Positions 36,477 through 46,694 of a DNA stretch of 64,000 bases are shown here, piece by piece. The DNA is from Prolixibacteraceae bacterium (GTDB lineage Bacteria; Bacteroidota; Bacteroidia; Bacteroidales; Prolixibacteraceae), in contig JAOARB010000021.1 in the NCBI GenBank assembly GCA_025210775.1, positions 60,327 to 124,326 on the forward strand. The letters are read 5' to 3'. Every line of letters begins with the position of its first letter. Position 1 is the stretch's first letter. The notes under the pieces were generated by a model, which saw only the letters and a list, made by a program, of their open reading frames with translations, had not been told where the DNA came from and searched no databases. The translations under genes were made by a program, and so were the position numbers.

Positions 36477-37685
36477 CTATTTCTTCTCCAAATTCCTTTT
36501 TCTTACCAATGCTTCTAAAAAGTAATAATCAGCATAATTAAGTGGCACATCAATCTCTGCATTATGTGGAATACTTCCAACAGAGTGCATCAACAAGAAG
36601 TTATTATTCTCACCCAATTTTGCTCTATAATTTGGTGAAGCCAAACTCTTAACAATCTTGTCAGCTGCATCCTTAAATTCGACAGCTTGGTTACCTTCAT
36701 TATAAGTAGAAAGCTCATACAATCCTGAAGCAATTACTGCAGCAGCAGAAGCATCTCTATAAGTATTAGGCACATCATCACAATCAAAATCCCAATAAGG
36801 AACAAGATCTTTTGGCATACGTGGATGCGACAATAAGAATTTAGCAACATGATTTGCCTGATCTAAATATCTCTTATCTTTTGTTTCACGGTAACATACA
36901 GTATAACCATAAAGAGCCCATCCTTGACCTCTTGCCCATGCTGATTCATCAGCATAACCTTGTGCAGTAACACGACTTCTTACCTGACCAGTAATACTAT
37001 CATAATCGACAACGTGGTAAGAGCTATAGTCAGGACGGAAATGGTGGTCGAGACTTGTATCCGCATGTTTAATTGCAATATCTCTAAAGCTATCATCTCC
37101 TGACAGTTTAGACGCTTCAAACAACAACTCAAGGTTCATCATATTATCAATGATAACAGGACATTGCCAACCTCTTTTTGCTTGCCATCCTTTATTTGCA
37201 TCCCACGATTGAATACAACCGACTTTTGGTCTATAACGAGTAGACAAAGATTTCGCAGCATTAATAATAATTTGCTTATACTCTGCTGTTTTAGTTAATC
37301 TATAACCATTACCGAAACTACAATAAATCATAAATCCAACATCGTGATGTTGTGTATTGTATTGTACTTCTTCAATCGTTTTATTCACCTTCATTGCGCG
37401 ATCTTTCCAGATCTTATCACCGGTTAAATCATACATATACCATAATGATCCAGGGAAAAATCCACTAGTCCATAACATTGGTTTATTATATCTTGTTTCA
37501 CCATTTGGAAGAATAGTACGAGGATTAAGGATCACATTTAAGCTATCCATTTTTTTAAACTCCAATCCTATTTGCTTCGCAGCAAATTCGACATTCTCTC
37601 CAATAAAGTCCTTTTTCGCTTTCTGTTGACTACAGCTAATCAATGAGAAAAGAGCAATAGCGACAATACACCAATTCTTCATCAT
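36477..37685 (-). CDS. GH88 unsaturated glucuronyl hydrolase, lipoprotein
   Basis: The 402-residue protein has a lipobox ending at Cys18 (FSLISC). It has GH88 landmarks: Asp115 in HHDVGFM and Asp180 in IIDNMMNLELL, equivalent to the two catalytic aspartates Asp88 and Asp149 of the Bacillus enzyme, and WARGQGWALYGY later. GH88 enzymes hydrate the C4-C5 double bond left by polysaccharide lyases and release 5-keto-4-deoxyuronate, the substrate of KduI. This links the lyases to the uronate operon. It is divergent from the two catalytically complete PL8 genes. Confidence 0.95.
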   Translation of the reverse strand: MMKNWCIVAIALFSLISCSQQKAKKDFIGENVEFAAKQIGLEFKKMDSLNVILNPRTILPNGETRYNKPMLWTSGFFPGSLWYMYDLTGDKIWKDRAMKVNKTIEEVQYNTQHHDVGFMIYCSFGNGYRLTKTAEYKQIIINAAKSLSTRYRPKVGCIQSWDANKGWQAKRGWQCPVIIDNMMNLELLFEASKLSGDDSFRDIAIKHADTSLDHHFRPDYSSYHVVDYDSITGQVRSRVTAQGYADESAWARGQGWALYGYTVCYRETKDKRYLDQANHVAKFLLSHPRMPKDLVPYWDFDCDDVPNTYRDASAAAVIASGLYELSTYNEGNQAVEFKDAADKIVKSLASPNYRAKLGENNNFLLMHSVGSIPHNAEIDVPLNYADYYFLEALVRKRNLEKK

Positions 37686-38186
37686 TCTTATTCAGTTTAT
37701 TGATTGTTCTTATATGATTTAAATTTTAAAGATCTTCGGTTTGGAATAAGATCCTTTCTCTTGTATCTCAAATATAACCAGAGGTATAAAGAAAACGTCA
37801 CCTTCGTTTAAAATGGAACTTCATACATAAGACAAAAAACAAAACATTCTGAATACCAGCATATTAAAACACTCATACAAACATCTATTTTAGTAAGTCC
37901 TATATCCTATAAGAGCAAAAAAACGAAATACGAACAATTAATACACATCCATCTAATGGGCGAGACAAAACGATGAAATAGGACACCAATTATTCAAGTG
38001 CGCACAAAGATAAATCAATGGTGTAAAATTGTACTTGTACAATTTTACACAACACAACAAACAGCTATATATCAATACCATAACACAACTATCCATATTG
38101 GGACATTTAACCCAATTAATCATAAAAACCAAATCCATATATTTAGGCAATAATTATTAAACCATCGATCACACACAATTTTAGCA
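37686..38186. other. Divergent control region between GH88 and the PL8 operon
   Basis: This 500-bp A+T-rich region holds the perfect palindrome at 38021-38050 and a near-consensus -7 (tatattta, about 38135-38142) 45 bp before the PL8 gene. No gene is supported. Confidence 0.6.
38021..38050. promoter_or_regulatory. Perfect 14-bp-arm palindrome in the GH88/PL8 divergent region (candidate operator)
   Basis: gtgtaaaattgtac (38021-38034) and gtacaattttacac (38037-38050) are exact reverse complements around tt. It lies 137 bp upstream of the PL8 start and 336 bp from GH88. A dimeric regulator such as an HTCS AraC domain could bind. It could also be a cruciform or transcript hairpin, though there is no adjoining T tract. 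Confidence 0.5.
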
Positions 38187-41099
38187 ATGAAGAAACAGTT
38201 ATTAATATTATTACTTCTAACGATAACAAACCTCTCATTTGGAGCAACCTACCGAATGAATGTAAAATATATTGGTTTAGAAGGAAAGAAAGTGCCTATT
38301 GAATGGAAAGCTCTTCAGAGTAACATCAGGATGGATAAATCAAGATACAAACTAGGAAAGAGATCTTTACAATGGCATTATAAAGATTCCGACGCAAAAT
38401 TAATATTTACTGCACCCGAAACGATAACACAAGCATTAAAGGAGTTTAAAGGTGGCATGATGGCTTGGGTCTATAACGACCAACCGCAAGACGACTCTAT
38501 TAAAATAGAGTTCCGACACAACAATGAATCCAAATTACACTTCTATTACCATCTTAATTTTAAAGGATGGAGGGCATGTTGGATTCGATTTAAAGAGGAC
38601 ATGTCTGGAGATAAAAACTGCAATCAGTTAGATCAGATGGTCATTCATCGTCCGCAGAACAACAGCAAAGGAACACTTTGGTTTGACCGTATCTCTTTCC
38701 CAAGCAGAAGAATTCATGATAGAACAACACCAGACCAACAATTACCATGGATTAATCCAAAAATGAATCATAACCACTGGGCTGCACTATACCACTGGGA
38801 ATCGACCTACAAAAAAGACATTAAACAAAACAAACCCCTTACTTTCGCTCAATCTGAAGAGCTGAATACAATTTATCACCGTACTTTAAAATTCTGTAAA
38901 GGGAAAAAACCTACTGCGATACAACTACAAAGAGCATTAGATAAGATGAGCGAATGGAGAATTCGAAAATCAAAGGACAGCTACAAAGGAACTCCATTTG
39001 TCTCTTTTGATGAATCATCTAAAGACGAGATCATCATTAAAGATGCAGGTAAAATACTAAGCATATTTGCCAACGATTACTACTACAATAAAAATCGTGC
39101 TAGTGCCCAAAACTTCGAACTACTTATCTCCTATCTTATCGACCAAGGACTTGCATATGGTAGTGGTATTGGAACCAACCATCACTATGGATATCAATTT
39201 ACAGAATATCCGAAAGCGATCTTCTTAATGTCAGAATACTTAACTAAACAAGGAAAGATTGAAGAAGTCAGTAAAATGCTAAGATATTGGACTGGTCTTC
39301 AAGAGATGCGCATTAAGCCCAAAGTAGGAACACTACAAGGTGTTGTAGATAGTTGGAACACCACTATCACACCCAGAATTATTGCAGCAGGAACCCTAAA
39401 GGACCATAAAGAAAGGTATGTGGCTTACAAAATGATTGCCAGATGGATGGATCAATCATTAAGAATCACTCCTGGCACAATGGGAGGAATCAAAGAAGAT
39501 GGAACAATGTTTCACCATGGAGGGAACTATCCTGCTTATGCTGTTGGTGGACTAGGAGGAATCAGTGAATACCTTAAAATGATGAGCAACACTGAATTTC
39601 AACTAGACAATCACTCTCTAAAAAACATTGGTCTTGTCTTAGATCACCTATTTAGAGCGACAAGTAAAAACACTTGGGGTTTTGGAATTTCTGGTAGACA
39701 TCCATTAAAAGGGAATATCAACAACAATACATTAAACCTATATGGACAATTGGCATTGCTACACAATCCATACCATCCATATGAAAAGTATTGGAAAGAG
39801 ATGGGACGCATTTACCTAACAATAGAAACTAAGAATACGGAACTAAAAAAGAAAATCATCAAAGCAGGGATCAAGCCTTACAAATATGATAACAAGGTCT
39901 TCTATAGTTACAACTTTAATGCGCTAGCAACAGTAAAAAAAGAAAAATGGCAAGCAACCATCAAAGGTTACAATAAAAATGTTTGGGGATCAGAAATCTA
40001 CACCAAAGACAATAGATTTGGAAGATATCAAAGTTACGGTACGGTTCAAATCATGTCTGACACCCAAGTAAATAGTGGATACAGTGAAAATGGTTGGGAT
40101 TGGAATAGATATCCAGGTTCTACCAACATTCATCTACCACTAAAAAAGTTGAATAGTCCTAACAAAAATACGTTAATGGAGAGATCTCCTGAAGATTTCG
40201 CAGGATCAGCTCACTTAAACAATGAGATAGGGGTATTTGGTATGATATTGCAAGAAAATAATAGACCTAATTTCACACCTTCTTTTAGAACAATGAAGAG
40301 TGTATTCTATTTCGATTCAATGATATTATGTCTTGGTAACAATATCCAAAACGACAATAAAGAATACGAAACGGAAACAACCATTTTCCAGCTAAAAAAG
40401 AGGGACGATATCACGACCATATCGAACAAAACACTCCAAAACGGAAGACTACAGAAGATCGAGTGGGTCAAAGATGCGTACAATAATGGATATATCTTTC
40501 CTAAAGAGACCAATCTCTTTTATGAAGATAAAGAACAAACATCCAAACACAACAAAACCAAAAGAACGACCAAAGGTAGGTTCTGTTCAATGGTTATCAA
40601 ACATGGATATGCTCCAAAGAATGAGAGCTATGAATATATTATTGTGCCTCAAACCAACGAGACTTCTCTAAAAGAAATATCAAGAAAAATTAGAAATAAC
40701 CAGAGTCCATATAAAATAATTACAAATGATTCGACTGCTTCTGTAATAAACATAATAAAAGATCATACATATATGTATGCCTTTTATCATCACGGAGAAA
40801 TTAAAGAAGGACCCGTTTCATCGGCATCAAAAGAGACGCTAGTTATTTTTAAAGAAAACAAACAATCTGCACTATTGGTCGTAACAGATCCTTCAGTACA
40901 TATTCCTGCAGAAAAGAACATTATTGCTTCAAAATCTCAAAAAAGTGAGAAAAGCGTAACAATCAAAGGAAAATGGAAGGTAGCCAAAGACGATCAGAAA
41001 GTGGTTAAGAGCTGTATTACCAAACAGAATCAGACCACCATCACAGTGGATTGTTGGAAAGGAAGAAACAACACCCTACAGCTTATAAAGAACATGTAA
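38187..41099 (+). CDS. PL8 chondroitin/hyaluronan lyase (chondroitin ABC lyase-type)
   Basis: The 970-residue protein has a signal peptide (about 1-19). It aligns along its length with Proteus vulgaris chondroitin ABC lyase I, for example GYNKNVWGSEIYTKDNRFGRYQ and GWDWNRYPGSTNIHLPL. All four catalytic residues are present: His444 and Tyr451 (HGGNYPAY), Arg504 (SGRHP) and Glu603 (WGSEIY). Such enzymes cleave uronic-acid-containing glycosaminoglycans by beta-elimination, leaving an unsaturated uronate for GH88. It has no sorting domain, so it is likely periplasmic. The next gene, 29 bp downstream, is a paralogue. Confidence 0.94.
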   Translation: MKKQLLILLLLTITNLSFGATYRMNVKYIGLEGKKVPIEWKALQSNIRMDKSRYKLGKRSLQWHYKDSDAKLIFTAPETITQALKEFKGGMMAWVYNDQPQDDSIKIEFRHNNESKLHFYYHLNFKGWRACWIRFKEDMSGDKNCNQLDQMVIHRPQNNSKGTLWFDRISFPSRRIHDRTTPDQQLPWINPKMNHNHWAALYHWESTYKKDIKQNKPLTFAQSEELNTIYHRTLKFCKGKKPTAIQLQRALDKMSEWRIRKSKDSYKGTPFVSFDESSKDEIIIKDAGKILSIFANDYYYNKNRASAQNFELLISYLIDQGLAYGSGIGTNHHYGYQFTEYPKAIFLMSEYLTKQGKIEEVSKMLRYWTGLQEMRIKPKVGTLQGVVDSWNTTITPRIIAAGTLKDHKERYVAYKMIARWMDQSLRITPGTMGGIKEDGTMFHHGGNYPAYAVGGLGGISEYLKMMSNTEFQLDNHSLKNIGLVLDHLFRATSKNTWGFGISGRHPLKGNINNNTLNLYGQLALLHNPYHPYEKYWKEMGRIYLTIETKNTELKKKIIKAGIKPYKYDNKVFYSYNFNALATVKKEKWQATIKGYNKNVWGSEIYTKDNRFGRYQSYGTVQIMSDTQVNSGYSENGWDWNRYPGSTNIHLPLKKLNSPNKNTLMERSPEDFAGSAHLNNEIGVFGMILQENNRPNFTPSFRTMKSVFYFDSMILCLGNNIQNDNKEYETETTIFQLKKRDDITTISNKTLQNGRLQKIEWVKDAYNNGYIFPKETNLFYEDKEQTSKHNKTKRTTKGRFCSMVIKHGYAPKNESYEYIIVPQTNETSLKEISRKIRNNQSPYKIITNDSTASVINIIKDHTYMYAFYHHGEIKEGPVSSASKETLVIFKENKQSALLVVTDPSVHIPAEKNIIASKSQKSEKSVTIKGKWKVAKDDQKVVKSCITKQNQTTITVDCWKGRNNTLQLIKNM

Positions 41100-41128
41100 A
41101 CAACAATCAACATGTAAAAACAATCAAC

Positions 41129-44100
41129 ATGAAAAAACAACTACTCTTGGTAGCCATTATTGTGGCTACCACCATTACATCCTATGCACAATACATAGGA
41201 TTAGAAGGGAGTGTTCCTGCTAATTGGAATGCAACCAACTCTAACCTAAACATGAGTGCGACCCACTATAAACTGGGATCACAGTCTGTTAAATGGGAAT
41301 GGAATCAAGATGGAGAAATTCTAATTACAAATCCGCAGAACATCAATACAGCTCTAAACACGTATAAAGGAGGGATGATGTTATGGATCTACAATGAAAC
41401 TCCAATTGATGAAGATATTATTGTAGAGTTTGGTAGTGGGTCAACAGTGTCTTATTGGTTCAACTACAACATTAACTTTAAAGGATGGCGTGCTTGCTGG
41501 TTACGTTTCAAAGAAGATATGAAAGGAACCAAAGGAGTAACATCTCTAGATTATATGAGAATTAAAGCTCCATCGAAAGTAGCTTCAGGTAAACTCTTTT
41601 TTGACCGTATGATGTTCCCAAGCGAACGAATCAACGATAGAGTAACACCAGATGCACAACTCCCATACATTAATCCAGAGATGAACACCAATCACTGGGG
41701 GGCATTATACTATTGGGAAAACAAAACAACATCGGATATTCCTCTTAAGAACGCATTGACTACAGATGAAATGAACCAATTGAAAACATTTACTAGTAAT
41801 GTTTATCAATCGCTTAAACCAACAATCTCAACTGCGCAGGTTAATAATGCAAAGAAATTCTATAACAACCTGAATATTCAGATTAACAATGGTGTGATTA
41901 CAGGAGATCCTTATGTTTCAAATGATGAGGCAGCAATCAATAGTGGTGGCGGAGATGCAACCATGAAGAAGATCAATGCCAACTTATATCTTCTAGCAAA
42001 AGCAGCAAAACTCAAAAACGATCAAGATGCATTAGACAAATACATCAATATGATGAAATATGTTATTGATCAAGGTTTTGCTGTAAACAGTGGTATGGGA
42101 ACCAATCACCATTACGGATACAACTTTGCAGGTTTCTGTGAATCTATTCTATTACTAAAAGACGAATTAGATGCAAGAGGTTTACTTGAATCATTCTCTA
42201 AGGTAGGAACGTATTGGGCTGGAATCCAAGAATACAAGGAACAACCACATAACGATGACCTACAAGGAGTAATCGACAGTTGGAATACAGTTACAATCCC
42301 TCGATTGACCAGTATTGCAACCAAACCAAATGATCCAGAAAAATATCGCAATCTTATCGAGCTAAAACGTTGGATGGATGAGTCTTTAAAATACTCTAAT
42401 GGAACCATTGGTGGTATTAAAGCTGACGGATCAACATACCACCATGGTGCACTTTATCCAGCATATGCAAATGGAGGGTATACAGGCCTTGGTAAATATA
42501 TTAATTTAACAAGAAATACCGATTTCAACCTTTCAAACGAGTCAAAAAAACATATCTGGGAGGGAATCAAAGCCCTTCTTACTTTTACCCAAGAAAGATA
42601 TTGGGGTATCGGAGTTTCAGGACGTCACCCTCTCTCTTCTAATGGAAAATTCTCTAACGGTGTCGTTCGTACAATGGGAACATTAGCAAATACTGAAGAT
42701 CCTTATACTGGTGCTCCATTCTGGAGAGAAGTAGGAGAACAATACCTTCGTTTTGAAACAGCCAATACTACCAACAAAAAGAATCTAATCAACCACGGTG
42801 TTGCTGTAGGAACTCCTTATGAAGGAGCATTTACCTACAACTACTCTGCATTTGGTGTATATAGAAAAGACAATTGGTTGGTTTCTATCAAAGGATATAA
42901 CAAATATTCTTGGGGAGCAGAGATCTATAAAGCAGAGAACCGTTACGGTAGATACCAAAGTTACGGAACCGTTCAAGTTTTAACTGGAGACAAAGCAACC
43001 AACGCAAATAACGGTTTCGAAGAAGAAGGATGGGATTGGAATAGAGCACCAGGTGCAACATCTGTACACCTCCCACTAGATCAACTAGAATCTCCTAACA
43101 GTGGATCTCTATCTGTTGTGGGTGAAATGGCTTTCACTGGATATGCCAACCTAGAGAATCAATATGGTCTATTCGGAATGCTTCTTAGAGAAGAGAATCA
43201 AACCAATTTCGTTCCTACACATCAAGCAGACAAATCGGTTTTCGCTTTCGATCGCTATATTGTATGTTCTGGAACCAACATCTCTAACGATAACAACAGT
43301 TACCGTACAGAGACCACACTATTCCAGTATAAGCTATCGGCTCAAAACCAAGCTATTGTAGTAGATGGAAACACAATTACGTCTTTCCCATATAGCGCAG
43401 ATTTCGCTGATGGTCAAGCACACTGGATTATAGACATCAACAACAATGGTTTCTGGATTCCTGCTGGATCATCTATTGAAATTCGCAAACAAACACAGAA
43501 TTCTAAATCAAGTACGACAAAGGCAGCAACCACAGGAGATTTTGCAGTCGCAGTAATCAACCATGGAAATGCACCTAAAGGACAAGAATATCAATATGTT
43601 ATTCTTCCAAACACAACTATCGCTGAGATGCAAAACTTCAGCAACACGATGGCTAGTGCAAACAAAGCATTTGAATTAGAACAAACCTCGACTTCTTATC
43701 ATATTTACAATGCTCCTAAAGAGCAAGTAAAAGGATACTGTTTCTATAATGCATCATCGATTAATGACGAATTGATTTCAGAAACAGATAGAGCTTGTTT
43801 GATTCTTACAAAAAAAATCTCTAGTAGCATTGTTAAAGTCAGCTATACAGACCCTGATCTTAGAATTCAACTAAATGAGCGCATTACACCTAACCCAAGT
43901 ACAATGGGAGACGGTCTAGTTACGTTAAAAGGTAGTTATCAGTTTGTAGGCGATCACGACAACTGTGTTATTGTATCTCAAGATGCAAACCAAACAATAC
44001 TTCGATTCTCTACACAACATGGTATTAAAAATGAAGTTACACTAGAGAAAAAAGAGAATCCTATTCTTATCTCTGAAAGTTTTGAGAATGCACCATCAGC

Positions 44101-45241
44101 AAGCACTTATCAACTAAGTGATAGCTATGATACAGACAAAAAAGTCTACTTCAACAGATACGAGTTGGCTAGCATGAATAAATATTATGCCAACAGTGCT
44201 CGCATCTCTGGAACAGATCAAAACTATATCCTTGCTGGATCCAAAATACAAAATGCTCATTCGGATGCTGTATCAGTGAATTTTGCTACAGTAAACAGTT
44301 CTAAACAGATCAAAGCATTGCATTGCTCATTCTTACTAGGAACACTTAACCAACCTGCGGATAAGTTTGAAAATACTGATTTTGTAAGATTAGAATATAA
44401 AAACAAGAATGGAATCTATTCTCCTATCGGACAATTGGTAGGAACGCAAGGAAGTAAAGATCCTGCGAACCCAAATCCAAATTTTGGAAAACTAGGTAGC
44501 GATAGAGATTTAAACAATATTATTGATGCTGATATTACAACAGAATATTCTAGTGCAAACACTGCTCAGAAATTTGAGTTCGAAATTCATAATATTGACA
44601 TTAGTGACTTAGATTTCCGTATTCTGTTAAAAACAGATCACTACTACGAAGGTATTCACCTAGACATGGTTGAAGTAAAACAGATGCCAGAGTGGTTACA
44701 AGTTCGTGATATTACAAGAAACGAATTTATATTGTCTGCAGATATTAACTCTACTGAAAGTGGAACAATTCATTATCTGTTTTCACCAAATGAAGTTCCT
44801 AATATCACGACTAAATATATTCTAAATTCAACAACAGGAACTAAAGGATCGGAAGCAATAGCAAAAGGAGCAACTAAAACGGTGTCAAAAAACAAAACCG
44901 TTTCTGAAAACTACTTCCTATATTTATTCTTAGAATCGGCTGATGGTACCCGCTCAGATATTGTAGAAGTAAAATCTAGTATTACAGCAAGTACTTCACC
45001 TATTGGAGAAAAACAAATCACTGTCTATAAAGGATATGAGCAATTAAATATCGAAGGATTAAATAGCCATCGCAAATATAATGTAGCGATTTATAGTGCT
45101 GAAGGAAATCAATTATTCTCACAAAACTATCAAAACAAAAGTCAAGTAGAGATCCAAAATATTGATCTTCTTCCATCATTTATTATTGTACAAATAAACG
45201 ATGGCAAAAACAGCTTCTCTTATAAGATTTTCAACAAATAA
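41129..45241 (+). CDS. Secreted PL8 lyase with C-terminal jelly-roll, Fn3-like and T9SS sorting domains
   Basis: The start at 41129 (MKKQLLLVAIIVATT) gives a proper signal peptide; the frame extends upstream to 41051 into the previous gene. The 1370-residue protein has a complete PL8 body to about residue 1000 with His439, Tyr446 (HGALYPAY), Arg499 (SGRHP) and Glu598 (WGAEIY). It then has a beta-sandwich of about 210 residues (ESFENAPSAST onward, choice-of-anchor-like) and an Fn3-like segment. The last about 75 residues resemble a type IX sorting domain (GEKQITVYKGYEQLNIEG ... SFSYKIFNK). It should act outside the cell, making oligosaccharides for SusC/SusD. Confidence 0.93.
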   Translation: MKKQLLLVAIIVATTITSYAQYIGLEGSVPANWNATNSNLNMSATHYKLGSQSVKWEWNQDGEILITNPQNINTALNTYKGGMMLWIYNETPIDEDIIVEFGSGSTVSYWFNYNINFKGWRACWLRFKEDMKGTKGVTSLDYMRIKAPSKVASGKLFFDRMMFPSERINDRVTPDAQLPYINPEMNTNHWGALYYWENKTTSDIPLKNALTTDEMNQLKTFTSNVYQSLKPTISTAQVNNAKKFYNNLNIQINNGVITGDPYVSNDEAAINSGGGDATMKKINANLYLLAKAAKLKNDQDALDKYINMMKYVIDQGFAVNSGMGTNHHYGYNFAGFCESILLLKDELDARGLLESFSKVGTYWAGIQEYKEQPHNDDLQGVIDSWNTVTIPRLTSIATKPNDPEKYRNLIELKRWMDESLKYSNGTIGGIKADGSTYHHGALYPAYANGGYTGLGKYINLTRNTDFNLSNESKKHIWEGIKALLTFTQERYWGIGVSGRHPLSSNGKFSNGVVRTMGTLANTEDPYTGAPFWREVGEQYLRFETANTTNKKNLINHGVAVGTPYEGAFTYNYSAFGVYRKDNWLVSIKGYNKYSWGAEIYKAENRYGRYQSYGTVQVLTGDKATNANNGFEEEGWDWNRAPGATSVHLPLDQLESPNSGSLSVVGEMAFTGYANLENQYGLFGMLLREENQTNFVPTHQADKSVFAFDRYIVCSGTNISNDNNSYRTETTLFQYKLSAQNQAIVVDGNTITSFPYSADFADGQAHWIIDINNNGFWIPAGSSIEIRKQTQNSKSSTTKAATTGDFAVAVINHGNAPKGQEYQYVILPNTTIAEMQNFSNTMASANKAFELEQTSTSYHIYNAPKEQVKGYCFYNASSINDELISETDRACLILTKKISSSIVKVSYTDPDLRIQLNERITPNPSTMGDGLVTLKGSYQFVGDHDNCVIVSQDANQTILRFSTQHGIKNEVTLEKKENPILISESFENAPSASTYQLSDSYDTDKKVYFNRYELASMNKYYANSARISGTDQNYILAGSKIQNAHSDAVSVNFATVNSSKQIKALHCSFLLGTLNQPADKFENTDFVRLEYKNKNGIYSPIGQLVGTQGSKDPANPNPNFGKLGSDRDLNNIIDADITTEYSSANTAQKFEFEIHNIDISDLDFRILLKTDHYYEGIHLDMVEVKQMPEWLQVRDITRNEFILSADINSTESGTIHYLFSPNEVPNITTKYILNSTTGTKGSEAIAKGATKTVSKNKTVSENYFLYLFLESADGTRSDIVEVKSSITASTSPIGEKQITVYKGYEQLNIEGLNSHRKYNVAIYSAEGNQLFSQNYQNKSQVEIQNIDLLPSFIIVQINDGKNSFSYKIFNK

Positions 45242-45297
45242 GTAATGGTTTTAAATACCATCACTAGAAAGTAAAAGACTTATTTTATAAGCTATAA

Positions 45298-45345
45298 AGG
45301 ATTTGTCTATTACCTATTGGTAATAGGCAAATCCTATTTTTATTT
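45298..45345 (+). terminator. Intrinsic terminator after the PL8 pair
   Basis: The 17-bp arms 45298-45314 and 45319-45335, with one G-U pair, are followed by atttttattttt. Confidence 0.92.
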
Positions 45346-45362
45346 TTCAAAAAGGAAATCAT

Positions 45363-46607
45363 TTATCTAAATTCCTTAAATTGCTCACTATTCCACAACA
45401 GACGAGCATCTTTACTTCCATGAGCAACAGCTTCCTTAAGCCATCGAACAGATGCATTAACATCCTTGTCTACACCATGTCCATAGTAATAACAAAGAGA
45501 TAGGCTATATTGAGCATCAGCTTGATTTTCATATGCAGCATATGAAAACGATTTAAATGCTTTGTTGTAATCCTGTGAGACTCCACCATAACCATTATAG
45601 TAGATCCATCCCAAATCATATTTGGAATTTCTATCACCACGATTTGCAGACCGTTTTATCCATTGAAATAGCTCCTTAAAATTATATAAACAAATATTTT
45701 GTCGATAGTCCCCCATCAGCTCCACAATACACTTGGCATTCACCACTTCTCTTTTGGCTATGATCTTAAATAAATTAATTGCTTTGGTTGTACTTTTCTT
45801 AACCCCATAGCCATGAGCATAACAAAAACCTAACATCAATAGAGATTTAATGTTTCCCTGTTTTGCAGACAACTTATACCATTTAAAGGCTTGCTGTGAA
45901 TCGATCACCGAGCCACGACCTTTTGCATAACAAGTAGCAACTGCATATTGGGCCTTTGCTAGCCCTTGTTCAGCAGATAATAAATACCACTTAAATGCTC
46001 TTCTTAAATCTATGTGAACATCTCCATACCCATTAGCATAACATCGTCCAAGATAGTATTGAGCGAGAGCATTTCCTTGTTTGGCAGACAACCTAAACCA
46101 AACAACAGCCGACGCAACATCTTTGGGTATTACTTCCCACTTGCCCGTAAAACAAGCACATCCCAATTTATATTGAGCAAGAGCATTTCCTTGTTTCGCT
46201 GAAAGTGTAAACCACTTAAAGGCTTCAGTAGAATTTTCCAAACAATTATATCCATACAGATAACACTTTCCAAGATAGTATTGTGCGGTAGCATTCCCCT
46301 GCTTTGCAAGAAGTACAAACCATTCAAAAGCTTTCATTATTTCATCATAACTATTAGGATGATCATAATAATAAATAGCAACTTTCAACTGTGCTGCATT
46401 TTTGCCCTGTTTAGCAGAAAGAGCAAACCATTTAAAAGCTTCTGTTGAATCTTTCGAGACTTTATCTCCTTTAATATAACATTCACCTAACTCATACTGA
46501 GCATTAGCATCACCATTTTGAGCTTTCGATAATAACTCTTTAAAACTATCCGTATGTGAACAGGAAAACAGTAAAATAGGCAAAAGGAATAGAACAATCT
46601 TTTTCAT
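45363..46607 (-). CDS. Sel1-repeat lipoprotein (copy 1)
   Basis: The 414-residue protein has a lipobox (PILLFSC, Cys16) and about ten Sel1-like repeats of roughly 36 residues, each with the A-x-AQYxLGxCYxxGxG and AxKWYxLSAxQG pattern. Sel1 repeats form alpha-solenoids that mediate protein-protein contacts. Its first about 65 residues are almost identical to the next gene (46695-47591). Role in the locus is not evident; it may be an unrelated insertion between PUL genes or a periplasmic scaffold. Confidence 0.88.
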   Translation of the reverse strand: MKKIVLFLLPILLFSCSHTDSFKELLSKAQNGDANAQYELGECYIKGDKVSKDSTEAFKWFALSAKQGKNAAQLKVAIYYYDHPNSYDEIMKAFEWFVLLAKQGNATAQYYLGKCYLYGYNCLENSTEAFKWFTLSAKQGNALAQYKLGCACFTGKWEVIPKDVASAVVWFRLSAKQGNALAQYYLGRCYANGYGDVHIDLRRAFKWYLLSAEQGLAKAQYAVATCYAKGRGSVIDSQQAFKWYKLSAKQGNIKSLLMLGFCYAHGYGVKKSTTKAINLFKIIAKREVVNAKCIVELMGDYRQNICLYNFKELFQWIKRSANRGDRNSKYDLGWIYYNGYGGVSQDYNKAFKSFSYAAYENQADAQYSLSLCYYYGHGVDKDVNASVRWLKEAVAHGSKDARLLWNSEQFKEFR

Positions 46608-46694
46608 TTATATATCTAGTTTAAGCATAAAACTTCTTCATAAGTCACTCTCCGAAACACGCTTAAAATAACGTGAAACAATTGTGTCCAATTC

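Noticed and set aside
37953..38150. 65-codon minus-strand open frame in the GH88/PL8 divergent region
   Set aside because: It runs through the 30-nt palindrome and looks like chance coding of non-coding DNA.
41051..41128. Upstream extension of the long PL8 gene
   Set aside because: It overlaps the end of the preceding PL8 gene and would bury the signal peptide that begins at 41129.
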